This document shows positions 20,136 to 31,324 of a stretch of 64,000 nt of DNA, one piece after another. The stretch comes from Isoetes taiwanensis. Lineage: Eukaryota > Streptophyta > Lycopodiopsida > Isoetales > Isoetaceae. The first letter of the stretch is position 1. Each line of letters starts with the position of its first letter. Under the pieces are notes generated by a model. It saw only the letters and a list, made by a program, of their open reading frames with translations, did no database searches and was not told the origin of the DNA. The stretch is taken from the NCBI GenBank assembly GCA_021234155.1, contig JAJEKV010000016.1:2778471-2842470 (forward strand), written 5' to 3'. The position numbers and the translations under genes were made by a program.

Positions 20136-22439
20136 CATTATAAAAATTTGTTAAGTGTAAGTTGATTAGAATTGAACATAAGAAAGTTGAATTGCATAAA
20201 CATTAAAAATAGTTTCGATCATGGCAAAGATAAGAAATGGACAGGTTTTCATGTACAAATGGTTGATATATTTATATTGTGGACATAAATACAACACACC
20301 GAAAATGAGCATGGCTCATAATTCATGACCAAGCTTCAAAATGTCGGTAGGAGCTGATATCTTATGACTATTGCATCATGTCTTCCAGCCCGCCAAGAGG
20401 TTGAAGAGATATCCTCTAAAGCGATGAGTCCATGCGGTTTCTATAACACGTGCCAGCAGCAAACACATCCATCCTACATGGCACGCATCTTCTAGGATAT
20501 GTGCCTTCCCCCAAGGGTTGTGCAACAAGTGATTTGCTGCCAATATACATTTCGTGGTTGCTCGTTCCTCATAATTTTCAATCTGCTCAACCCTTTCCCA
20601 AAGTCCGGGAACAACGATAGAGGCGATAATCGGTCCCCAACCCTATGTACTTGCGGCTTGTGTTGGTTTGTATTACCTCTCCGGGTGCGATGGAACTCTA
20701 TCTCTTAGTTTCTTAATAGTCTTTTGTGTTTTTTATTCATCTACAAAGCAAATGAGATCACTTAAGGAAGCATGACACTCATAATTGTACCAATAAGAAA
20801 GACGGTAAAAGCAGTACTCAAGTGCAATGAACAAAAACTTTGATACATATATTCATAACATTTGAATTTGTACATCGGTCAAAGTCTGTACCAACAATGG
20901 GCGGTCGACAGGCCAATAACATGATGGCGGTTTCTCCATTCCTTGCTCAGGTATATTGACTAAATTTAGGCAAATGAGCACCCAAATTCTTTGCCATAGT
21001 TTGCCCGACAAAATCACTGTTCCACCTTTCGATATGCTATCTGCTTGCATTAGTCATTGGATGCTCTTTCACATAAACCATACCATCTTCAGCCTTTTTG
21101 AATCCATTAAGACATGGAATGAGCTCCATGACAAGCAATCTGTCATGCTTGACTAATATCGGTTGTCCCATTAGAGGTAATTTGAGATCTCATTTTGTCC
21201 CATTAAGGGATGCTTAAAAAGCCACATCAGCTTTTAAATTGTCTAATAAGAGAAGAGCTCCAAAGTATTTTATTCCAATTATTATGTGGCGGCGTAATTA
21301 ATGCGAGTTCTAACTAACTTTTGCAAAGGTCATTTTTCTACTATAACTTTTGATCAAAAACTCCGATTCGAACACTATTTATGGCAATGGATTCGTCTCC
21401 TCAAGATCTTTCTAATGACAATCCATTGTTATATCTTTTGGGATGTAAATATATAAGAAAAGAGCAAAAAACCATATTTTTTAAGGTTAACACATATGGC
21501 TTGTATTGAAATACATCATAACCACATATTACTTGAAAGATCTTTTCATTACGCATCTAATGCAACAAATGCCGCAAACATTTTCATGAGTAGATCAAAA
21601 GTTATAGGGAAAAAAGCGATGACAATGAAGTTGTTAATCTTTGCATTAATTGCGGTTTGATGTAGAGTACTCAATCTATTGGAGGATTCTTATGGGGACA
21701 AAAGGAGATCTCAAATTACCTCTAATGAAGAGAAAGGACATATGTAGCTTCCTACAGATTCAAAGTGGATTTGTATCTTTAAAAATCGATCGTAATCTGT
21801 ATGTCCATAGTACTGGGGTACTCTTTCCATACCACGACTAATGGTTTCACAAACAACCCTTTTGAGGTTCAAGAGGGTGTTTGTGTGGCGAGTCCAACAC
21901 CGCTCTGGCTTAAAACAAACTTCAACTTTATGGAAAAAGCATCACAAATATGTTCCACAATTGGGTGAAGATTTTTAGAAGTGAGTGAAGACCGGATGGC
22001 AACATCAAACCCTTCTCTTACAAATGCTACTTGATGATGCTAACCCCGGCCCGCAGAAAAAACACATTTCCTATATTAAATTGAAGCTCATCTTTACGGA
22101 TCCATTGGTATCTTGAGTTAATATTTTCATTCTTGTGCACACTCTTGCCCAACACGCAATTTAAGTCAAAGATAATGAGCTTTCTCCACTAATTAGATGA
22201 TTCACACGTCGTAAAGAAAACACTTGAGATTCACAATTTATAATTACATTTCGGATCACACAATTGAGAAAACACATTGATAATTACACAATTGTTATTT
22301 GCACAGTGTAAGTGAGACAAATAAATTAAATTTTTCATTACTTATTGAGTACAAAGAAGCTCGGAGCATGGCTCATACAAAATTTACAAACAAGTCAAAG
22401 AGACTATCTACCCTATGTAGGAACAACTGCTTGTATATT

Positions 22440-23350
22440 CATCTCGCCTTCTACAATTAATGCCTCCATTAGATGATCCCTCCATGAATTGGCATAGGCA
22501 TCAGTGAACCAACTGGGTGTCATCTGCATGGTGCACAAGTATTAGAGGACTATACCAACAAATAACTAATAGGAAACTAACATGTTATACTTACAAAAAT
22601 GGAGCTTGGTGCATCAACCACGGCATCTATGAATTTGCATGTAAGCCACAATGTACATGCAAGGGTTCTTTGGTACTAGTTTCTGGCATTTTAGGACAGA
22701 ACACAGGAGCATCAAAGTTCTTCCTACAATGGCTTAAGCTGTTGGATCCGAGCATCATGTTATTGATCACAAGCTTATGAAACCTGCAAAATTGCAATGT
22801 GAGAATAAATCAAGCATAAGAAATTGCAATATGAGAATAATCAAATCATAAAAAACAAAACAGAAACTCATACTTACTTCTGGACCACTTTAGCATCGGG
22901 TACATAGCCTTTGACAGGAGAGAGGATCTGTATACTTGGGCTAGCTATAGATGGAAAAGAGCTTTTCACTGGACCAGCAAGCACAAGTATTGCCAATGCC
23001 ACATTTGGGCCTTGCAGAATTGGAACAAATATGTATTGGCATCTTGCAATCAAAATGCCATCCAGCCCTTCCTTTATGTTAGTGTTCTGTGCATCTGCCC
23101 CCTCTCCCCCCTGTTCTTGAGGGAATTCACAAAATTCTGGAACGTGTCCGGTCGAACCATAAAAAACTTGTGTTTCCAATCAGATGGAAGACCGCTACAA
23201 AGGGTACCACACACAAATCCGAATACATATTAATACATAAGATGAGTGACTTAGGGAATGAAATAACATAAATATGTTGAAATGCTAGCCTACCTCCCAT
23301 AGACATCTACCATCTTAGAGGTCAAGTCCGGCTTCAGTGAGAACTCGTCA
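22440..23350 (-). pseudogene. degenerate ORF of unknown function beside the transposase
   Basis: The minus strand holds shifted but protein-like segments: KPDLTSKMVDVYGR (about 23320), RPDTFQNFVNSLKNRGERG (about 23160), CQYIFVPILQGPNVALAILV with SPSIQILSPVKGYVPDAKVV (23060-22880), then HCRKNFDAPVFCPKMPE and KEPLHVHCGLHANS (about 22710-22620). The segments are in consistent order, so this was one gene, converging on the transposase. A Ulp1-type protease was considered but no His/Asp/Cys triad is visible, so no function is assigned. Confidence 0.4.
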
Positions 23351-24409
23351 ACATCACTTTGAAAGATAGAAGGTGCGGGCTTAGGAGGACCGGTCCCTAT
23401 AAGGAGGAATGGAACCAACCTTTTCGATCGGTTCACTAAACTGCACAAGGAAACAACAAAGATAAGCAAAAGAATATATCTATTGTAATCAATTGTATAT
23501 TACTCACCTTGTAAATTCATCACCGCTTGACATCTTACGTGGACTCTTTGCACCTTATTTGTTATCACATCAATATTTGCTTGCGGATCCTCTTCCTCTT
23601 CCTTCCGACTCAAGAGGATCGGGATCGACTTCCTTCACGGCTTTGATCGTGTCCTATGTACAAAAAAAAATGTGGTTAATTATCATAAATGAGATGTTTA
23701 ACAAAATTAGTTCATCTTGGACATACCTCTTTCTTGGTGGTGGTGGCACTTTTTTGCGAGATTTTCTTTTCGGAGGACATTTTTTTATTCTTTGGAGATT
23801 TTGCCTGTTTTTCCTCTTGGAGTGCCATCACCAAAGATTCTTTTGCCTCCTCTTTGGAGTGGACTCAACTACCAACTCAACTTCCTCTTCCTTGGTATCT
23901 CCCGAGATAAAATCGGATCTGTGTCCTTTGTAGCTTCTTCAGATGTGTCCGGTCAGGCGCACCCGGATGATCTTTGAGACGTAGTCTTTCTTAGGAGCTT
24001 CTCACTTACTAATTTAGCACTTGGTGATGAAAGAGTTTCTGTTGCAGCAGTCATTGAAGGCTCTGCACCTGCAACTGCTTTAGCTTTCTCAAGTGCCATC
24101 CTCTCAATTTCCTCAACTTCACTTTGCCATGTTCGAGGAGGCACTGTTGCAGATGGTTCTATTACTGGGTAATCAGAATGTCATTGGTGATCCGGAGTGA
24201 AGATTGAGGGTCTCTGATTCGACCGCTTATTATGCTCGATAAAATCAGTAAAGAGAGTCGATCTGTGAGATGGCTCAAGAACATCAACCATTAAAGCCGC
24301 TTACGGATAGGAACGACCTCATCGCAAACAAACAAATGATCTAAATTTCAATAGACATAAAAGAACATGAAAACAGAACTAATGAGAAATATCTGGTACA
24401 TTCTGCCAA

Positions 24410-24845
24410 GCATGTACATTTCATGTACATAAAATGTACCAAATGTACGTAACTACATTTAACTATAGCCAAATGTACATGTACATGTTCCTCAATGTAC
24501 ATAGAGGTACCTCAATGCATCCAGATGTACCCCCAGGATGTACCCGTGTATCCATTAGGGAATGTAGATCAATGCCCAAAAAAGCACATATATGTAAAAA
24601 TGCACATACTTATGAATCCATCTACAGATGCACTCTAAAGATAAATGCATGTACATCTATTTGCGGATGTAGACTCCATTAGAGACATGTACAACCCCAT
24701 ACAACCGCAAACAAAGCTCAAAAATAAAAGCATCAATAAACAAGCAAATATATGCCTATGTACCTCTTTTTACGGATGTACACTAAAAGTTATACATGTA
24801 CAAGGAATAGCAATGCAATTGAAAAGCCATACATGTAGAACTATG
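24410..24845. repeat. atgtacat-rich repeat cluster, right
   Basis: Repeated catgtacatttcatgtacat, aaatgtacatgtacatgttc and tgtacataga-like phrases, then more diverged copies up to about 24845. This mirrors the cluster at 17690-18080. Confidence 0.65.
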
Positions 24846-24867
24846 CATTTACAATAACAAATATGAA

Positions 24868-26265
24868 TTAAGAGAAATATAAGTTTAAATTAGTTGAGAG
24901 CAATGCATACCTTTCACAAATAGGGAAACCAAGCTGAATTCGAATGCCCTCATCCCGGATGCAACCTTTTATGCAATTCTCTTTCATGGACGAGATAACA
25001 CAAGCGAGAAGAGGCAATAAGCATCTCTGCATGGAGCTAGCAAACAACAAACCAGTTTTGCCAAAGCCTTGGCCACAACAGTACATGAACCTAATGTGAT
25101 GAATCGCTCTATAGAAGTAGCTCCTACTGGGTAGGGCCTCGGGTCAAAAGAGAATAATAGGTCCCCGCTCTCCCCATGAAAATCCAAAATCAGAATGCCT
25201 TTGCTGAACCAATTCAATGCAATTAAGTTTTTCCTTTGCTTGTTCAATTGAGATTTCATGCCTTTCAATTTCTTTAGTTGCTTCCTCGCAAAACCAATTT
25301 CTAGCTTAGAAGAGTGTCAGCTCTTTATCATGTCTACTCATAACCAAGTCTTCCAACTTGTACTTCAACACTCAAGATAACTTGATTTCCAGCAGGATCC
25401 CGGGACAATTTGTCAAATTCTGTTTTGTCTCATCTATTTTCCGGCGGATCTGCTGCAGGATCTTCGGATAGCATATCCTTTCTACCCTCAATCCGGTGAT
25501 GACCTTCAATGCATCCCTCCTTTTTTCTTCCAAAGGTTCTACTTCATTCAATAGGTTAGTTTTCTCCTCCAACCCATGCTTAAATAATCGCTTTATGTGT
25601 CAACATCTGATCTAGAATAACCGGGGCTCTAATATTCTCATTTGCAATCACGATGTCCTTGTTTGATAGTTGAGGATTTTACCTTTGTAGGGTCCTCCGT
25701 AACGCCTGACGAAATGAGGGTTTTGGCAAGATCTTTGGCGGTCCTAGCCATGTCCATCCAATCAACAAGCCGTCCCTTCAAGTGAAGAGCAAATGCTCGC
25801 AAAATAGGTAGAAATATAATGGTTTGTAACCCGCTTTCTTGCCATAAACCAATTCATAATATTTAAAAATCATCTTTCCATGCGTTACGATTCTCCTTCC
25901 TTGAATCCTCGTCATTTTTTGGAGCTTCACCCCATACCTCATTCATAACCATCTCTAGGTTGGGTATGTGGGCCTGCATGTTTATCACGGAGGTCTTTGG
26001 CTTGATCACATCAGAACCCAAACGTAAACTCCTTGGAGGTAAAATTCCAACTAGGAAGCACCGCTTCTTCTGCTTGGGCTGTGGTGATGAGCAAGCACTC
26101 ATCCGAGGGCATTTTGGGGCCATAGCTAGATGAAGAATTCATGATCGAATTCAAGCGAGAGAAGGCGGGCGGGATAGTGAACGAGGGCAAACCAAGAAAG
26201 AATTTGGGAAAGAATTTCAAACCAAATAATTGCGGTTTTCGGTATAGTGGATAGCCATTAATCAT
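24868..26265 (-). pseudogene. degenerate coiled-coil ORF of unknown function
   Basis: The minus strand begins near 26265 (MINGYPLYRKPQLFGLKFFP), continues through SSSYGPKMPSDECLLITTAQ and, at 25572-25372, an E/K-rich heptad-like stretch (EEKTNLLNEVEPLEEKRRDA). It ends with SCVISSMKENCIKG-like and GIRIQLGFPICERYALL sequence near 24900. It lies directly upstream, on the same strand, of the unknown ORF at 22440-23350. Frames are broken at least four times. It is probably part of the same transposon; no domain is recognised. Confidence 0.35.
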
Positions 26266-26374
26266 GGCGAGTTACTAGCGGTCCGCGATGACAAAGTATT
26301 CCAAAAATGTGTATTCGGTACATATGTATATGTACAAAGGGCTACATTTATAGACACCCTTTTCATGCTTTTAC

Positions 26375-27130
26375 CCTAGGCACATAATGTTCACAAAGGC
26401 CTTCTTGAAGGTCTTGAATGCAGAATCTGTTCCTTTTGAGCTTGTTGGACTTTTTATGAGCCCTTCCAACAGATTCTTAGTTGGCCCTATCAAGTTTAGC
26501 TATAGCAACCTTCCCCTATATCCTTATCCTTCATGCCATAAGAGTTGCCAAATTCCTCCATCTCGTCAAGCCGGTCAGCTTCCATACGACCCGTCCTTTC
26601 CTCGAACTGACCCAACTTCCTAGTCTTCCACATTGCTCATAGCACTTTGCCAACTTTCTTTGATAGTCATCGCCTTCCTTGCCTCCGGCTTCTACACTGT
26701 GGAAGCATCTGACTCACTTTCTCGAGGTAGAACCGCCTTTGGCCTGGCGTGTCGATGAACCGAGCTAGGTGGTGTTGAGTCCTTCTACGTTTTTCCTTTT
26801 CCTCTTCCCTCCTCGGCATTTCCCCGATTGTCTTGCCCTCCCGGCTGGACCTTCCTCGATGCCTTGCTGAGGTAGTGGTGGAGGTGGAGGTGGTGTGCAT
26901 ATTCTTTGGGCATTCATCAATGGGTGGCCCAGCTGGATCAGCTGATGTATCGATTCCTCATCCTGACGAGCCTTTGGCTGGATCGATTCACCGCTATTTC
27001 CTCGTTGTTGTCATCTTGATCACGTCCGGAATAGGGTTTCTGGTACCCATCGTGATTTCGCCCTGCCTTGAGAACCTCGAGCTGTTCCTGTCGCAAAGGA
27101 TTAATCATCAATGCTTGTTATTTAAATTAC
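26375..27130 (-). pseudogene. gag N-terminal region of the gypsy element
   Basis: Minus-strand frames give LRQEQLEVL near 27090 and, in 26900-26667, a basic segment with EEEKEKRRRTQHHLARFIDT and YLEKVSQMLPQ. This is followed by AMTIKESWQSAMSNVED, GPTKNLLEGLIKSP and AFKTFKKAFVNIMCLG (26560-26380). Charged, helical, and placed between the leader ORFs and the zinc-knuckle part of gag. Identification rests mainly on position and composition; sequence similarity is weak. Confidence 0.45.
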
Positions 27131-28307
27131 ACACTAATAATTTTGCTTACAATTGAATTGTTGTTAGGTACAAAAGAAATTATGTGAAAATTCCACTTAC
27201 AAGTCAAGATCATGGTAAGACATTAATTAGTATATAGAAATACATTTCATGAATTACATAATAATAACTGAAGAGAGGGTTTTCAATACACTTTAATTAA
27301 TTAACAAAGCAAATTTTCCTCATCGGTGCCCCCTCATAGACTTGAAGAAGTTCTTGACATTCTTCAATCGTAGTCCCTGCCGACGCTCTCGGCAGATTCT
27401 TCCACCGATCCTCCTTCTAATGCTCTTGCCATCCGTGGTGGTGCCGGAAGTTCTCGTGCGCCGCGCCACTACTGACAAGTGTGCGTCCCTGAGATGGCCC
27501 CTGGCGGAGTCAAGGGCATGGAGAACTACGGTTGAAGAGGATAACATGATCTACAACATAGTCTATCTTGGCATGCCGTCCGTCCCCGAGAGTGCTATAA
27601 GTAGCATATAGACTCTTCTCCTCTTAGGCTGAACTCCTTATGGAAAACTATCATCCGCCTTGACTAAGGGCCTAAGATAGTATCTCGAGCGCTGCCCCTT
27701 CAACTGGCGCCCTCGGTTCCGTGCCTTTCCTCCGAGTCGCCACAGAAGGCGTCTAATCGCGATGAGATCTTCGGTGATCCCTCCACATTGTTATTGCATT
27801 CTCCGTTGATCTTTAGATGCTTCCCGCATGCTCTTGCGCGCCGGTCGCTGGAGCTTGGGCCTCTTCTCGGCTTGTACAACCCGCTTTGGATCTCTTGGAA
27901 TTCTTCTTAAGAATGATGGGTTCCTATTTCTTTGATAAGCATCTGCCTTATCTGGCCCGATAAGCTTGAATGTGGAACATTGTTTCCCGGCATAGGTGTC
28001 ATCGCTACTTCCTTTGGGATTTCTGGTAGGAGTAGTCCCGATGAAGTCAACGCCTTATTCTTGTGCAATTAGGCCTAGAGTTAAAATCTGAGACCTTCTT
28101 CTTGGCAATAAGGAAGGTTGAGGGATGTTGCTGGCTGATGTGTACTCCTCGCCGCCGATGATGGACCGGGGGTCGGGGCCGTGATGCCAAATCGGCGGTT
28201 CAAATCTGGCCTTTAATACTTCTGTTCTTGGCTATCGCCTCTCCATCCTTCTTGCCTCCTTGATTTCCCAAATTGGGTTCTCCTCCTCTTGCTCTTCATA
28301 ATCCTGC
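27131..28307 (-). other. gypsy leader, no confident ORF
   Basis: Only a short basic frame (27547-27320, with SIRRRIGGRICRERRQGL and KNVKNFFKSMRGHR) and broken pieces such as RRNRNPSFLRRIPRDPKR are seen. Composition is coding-like and basic, but no family is recognised. It may be the decayed downstream part of the unknown ORF at 28308-28838. Confidence 0.3.
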
Positions 28308-28838
28308 TCAGCAACATAGGTGTTCCCATGTGGAGCCAGAGAGTATTAGTGACTCTGCGGTCTCGATCTCATGGATATCTATCTCTTTGCCTCCGAGTGT
28401 CGAGGTGCCAAATCCAAAGGTTGAATTGACGGCTCCCCGTTGGTTGAGTGCCTTGTACTGCATGAACAAAGCTAGGGCTGCTTGGGCTGAGAGGTATCTA
28501 TGCCTATGATGCTTGCAAGTCATGTAGTCTGGCATGTTTCTGGTCCTATCCCACAGCCTACTCTTGCCCCTGGCTCCTCCCCCTACAGCTTGGGTAAGCG
28601 AATCTAGGGACACCCATTTCCCTCCCCTAGGTGGCAAGCTAACTTCCCAGGGTAGGATCTGCTGGTCATCCGGGCAAATGATATCGGTAAATAAGGGGGT
28701 TCTAGTCAATGTTGCATGGAGATCAAAGAGATGATCGAAGACATGGAAGGCTTGGTCAGCAGGAAAATCACGGATGTGATTGGCAGCGTCATACCATCTG
28801 ACAAAGTTTGAGGCGCCATTGAGCAGAAATGGCTATGA
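28308..28838 (-). pseudogene. unknown ORF between the H3-like ORF and gag
   Basis: An open frame of about 175 codons on the minus strand without a clear ATG. It reads LNGASNFVRWYDAANHIRDF, PADQAFHVFDHLFDLHATLT, RTPLFTDIICPDDQQILPWE, then PPRGGKWVSLDSL, YLSAQAALALFMQYKAL and an acidic end (GGKEIDIHEIETAESLIL). It looks like a genuine folded protein by its spread of hydrophobic and charged residues, and it has the orientation of the retroelement. I do not recognise the family. It could be an accessory or a diverged gag module. Confidence 0.4.
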
Positions 28839-29611
28839 AAAATGGCTTGCAGGGACCAATAGGGAGCTGGAAAATCGCCTAAAGTGCTGAAAGCAGTTTT
28901 GATGGGGAGAAAATGACAAATGGAGCCCCCTTTTATAGACTAGGGTTGCCTCGGGTTCCGTGCCCAAGGGTTCTTGATGGGAAAGAACTTTTGTTCGAAG
29001 GCTATGGGTGTTCAATTGAGCTACCATGAAGTGCAATTCTAAGCAAAACAAAGCAAGGAACACTACATGGCAGTTTGTTGGATCAAATTTGGTTAGAATT
29101 GGCGAAAATGGGCGAAACCGGGTTGGTGCGCGCCAAACGCGTCTGCGTCGCGGATGCAAGTGGCTCTGGCGCGGTCCGACTCGATTTCGGAGATTTTTGG
29201 CTCAGATGAGAATTTCTGGAAGTTTGGAGATGCTAAAATGGCTATTTGGCATGATTCTAACCTAACTAGCAATTCTTCTCATGCAGATTGGACATCGGAT
29301 AGGGTCAGACGGTCCAATCGGGTTGGTCTTGGCGCCAAGCAGCGTCTGCCGCAGCGGACGGCCTTGGTGGCTCCCGGCCAATCAAAATCCCCGATTTTCG
29401 GAAGTTTGGCTCGGGGTTCAAGAAAATTTTGTTAGGATACTAACTAATTAAACTTATTATGAACATTTTAATCATGATACACAAAACTAGGCTACTATTA
29501 GTGCTACTTAACCACATTTTCATGCAATATTCAAAGTCAATTTACAAACAAAATTTTATATTTATAGGGGAAAATTTATCAATTACATTAATTTATACAA
29601 AATTTGTATCC

Positions 29612-30487
29612 TCAAGGGTATTCCTTGCGGATACGGCGCGCCAAGTGAAGATCTTTGGGCATCACCGTTACCCTCTTCACGTGGATCACGCAGAGGTTTC
29701 CTTCCTCGAACAATTGGGTGAGCTCGGCCTCCGCAGCTACCTGCAACACCCTTGTCGTGAGCGACGTCACCCTATAATCGGTGACGAAGTCCTGCATCAC
29801 TTCTCGCATAAGCCACTCGAAAGGTGCCTTCCTAATTAGGAGATTAGTGCACCGTTAGAAGTGCCTAATCTCCCGAAAAGCTTCGGGCATGCACGGAATT
29901 TGATTAAGGTGATGGACCTTTCGACTTCCCTTAGGTGGGCGGGCCCGGCGGCTGGGCTGGAGCCCTTGTCGGTGGTACCCTCCACGTATGTTGGACATTT
30001 TGCGGCGGTACGGTCATTAAATACCTCGTCCAACGGCGGAGATATTCAGTGCACGCTTTGAGGCTGTCAAGGCGCCTCCCGCCGAAACTACCGCGGTCCA
30101 CCTTCTCCGCTTCTTGACCACCTTGGGTGGCTTGGGCCACTTAGGGTAAGGTGGTTTCGCGTCGGTTTGAGGATTCCCCAGGCCGTTCTCCTCCCTCCTC
30201 GGCTTCCTCCTCCTCGCCGCCTCCCCCTCCTCCTCTGCTTCCCGCTCCTCCTGGCGGCAGTTCTTCAATCCTGACGGTTCCAGCGGCACATGCGTTTCTT
30301 CTCTTGGTTCTCGCTCCTTCGAGGCTCCCTCTCCTCTTCTTGCGTCTTTGCCCACATCCTCCGGCCACTCCTTGACCTTCTCCTTGCCCTTCTTCTTGAT
30401 CGAAGAAGAAGGGCCCGCCTCTGGGTATGGTCTTGCGGCTGCTGCCGATCCCCCCTCACGCCCTTCATCTTGTTGCTCCACCTGCAT
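29612..30487 (-). pseudogene. leader ORF with basic tail and histone H3 (CENH3-like) fold
   Basis: One frame runs from ATG 30487 to TGA 29612, broken by stops at about 30014-30019 and 29855-29857. The first 156 codons are rich in K, R, E and P (KKKGKEKVKEWPEDVGKDAR, ARRRKPRREENG, KVVKKRRRW). Downstream the frame reads RRARPPKGSRK, EAFREIRHF, a stop, then [60 protein letters not shown] and [17 protein letters not shown]. This follows the histone H3 core from the REIR helix through alpha 1-3 with no gaps. Against canonical H3 recalled from memory I count about 37 identities in 60 residues. The canonical H3 tail is absent, so a centromeric-type or otherwise divergent H3 is likely. The ORF lies on the element's coding strand between 5' LTR and gag. 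Confidence 0.75.
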
Positions 30488-31308
30488 TGACCAGGGCGAG
30501 GTCCAAAGTGGTGAGACTTCGCCCGGTTACATTTAGCGTGCTGCTTAGATGAAAGGGGATTTTTATGCTGCATGGGGCCTCCTCACCGGAGACATGGAGG
30601 CCTTGATGTTTGGAGGAGAACACCTCTTCACACTGGCACAGTGTCGGCGAAGGTGTGGGATCTACCCGTGTGTCGACCCGCCGCTACACATACCATCGGG
30701 ATCGTGGGTCTCTCACCAAACTTCCTAGCTGTTTGTTTGGTGCGTGCCATACTTTAACGGTCTAGAAAATGGATGACGTGGGTTGAGCAAGAGAGATATG
30801 GTGGAGGAAAGAGTTTGGGTGGGAAATGAGGTGGTGATATTTAAAAGGAGGGTCCCTAGGAATATTCTCCTACCATAAATAGGCCTACTTATTAGCCCCC
30901 TATTAATTACCCCAATGTACCCTAATTATTAGTACATATTTAATTATTGGTGTCCATACTTAATTTCGTATTATACCTTAAAATTTTCAAATTTCCTAAT
31001 AGTTTGAAGTATTAATTATGGATTTGCGCCATTTTTCACTTTCGGGTCTCAGTTGGCATGATTCTTCGACCCATTTTAGGTGAAATTTGATCGGATGCAT
31101 GATTTTCACTTCAAATTTACTAGAAAAGGTGAATTTGACTCATTCATTTCTTCGCGTCTAACACTTAACCTAATTTCGGACCCACTACCCAGGAGAAACA
31201 GTTTTCCCCTATTTTCGGTTCGATGGTGGAATTTTTTTTCACCTATGGATGCTTGTTGCACTACTTTCATGGTTATGGTGGGTCGCAGTTCACGTCAACC
31301 AAGAACAT
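30488..31308 (-). other. 5' untranslated leader of the gypsy element
   Basis: Between the primer-binding site and the H3-like ORF. AT-rich in 30830-31100, with no recognisable protein. Confidence 0.45.
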
Positions 31309-31320
31309 CGCTCTATACCA
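31309..31320 (-). promoter_or_regulatory. primer-binding site (initiator tRNA-Met type)
   Basis: On the minus strand the sequence TGGTATAGAGCG begins four bases (TTAA) after the LTR end AGTCA. It matches the common plant site TGGTATCAGAGC except for one missing base. It fixes the right-hand LTR as the 5' LTR and the element as minus-strand. Confidence 0.75.
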
Positions 31321-31324
31321 TTAA

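Larger units (their letters stand above)
17150..26370. mobile_element. degenerate DNA-transposon region nested in gypsy gag
   Basis: This stretch separates two parts of the gypsy gag and contains none of the gypsy genes. It carries a plus-strand transposase remnant (18170-19970), degenerate minus-strand ORFs (22440-23350 and 24868-26265) that converge on it, and clusters rich in the palindrome atgtacat near both sides and in the middle. Terminal repeats and target duplication were not identified, so the exact ends are estimates. More than one element could be present. Nothing codes convincingly in 20150-22430. Confidence 0.45.

Noticed and set aside
22440-23350. Ulp1-type (C48) protease call for the companion ORF
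   Set aside because: Segment order is suggestive, but no His/Asp/Gln/Cys catalytic set could be located.
23493-23933. 146-codon plus-strand ORF
   Set aside because: No motif; opposite strand to the neighbouring protein-like fragments and rich in T-run derived phenylalanine.
27320-27547. Second histone-like (H4) ORF in the gypsy leader
   Set aside because: It is basic, but the fold motifs of H4 were not found in any frame.
29612-30487. Independent retrocopy of a host H3 gene landing in the element
   Set aside because: Not excluded, but no poly(A) tail or target duplication surrounds the H3 segment, and it shares frame and strand with the upstream basic ORF.
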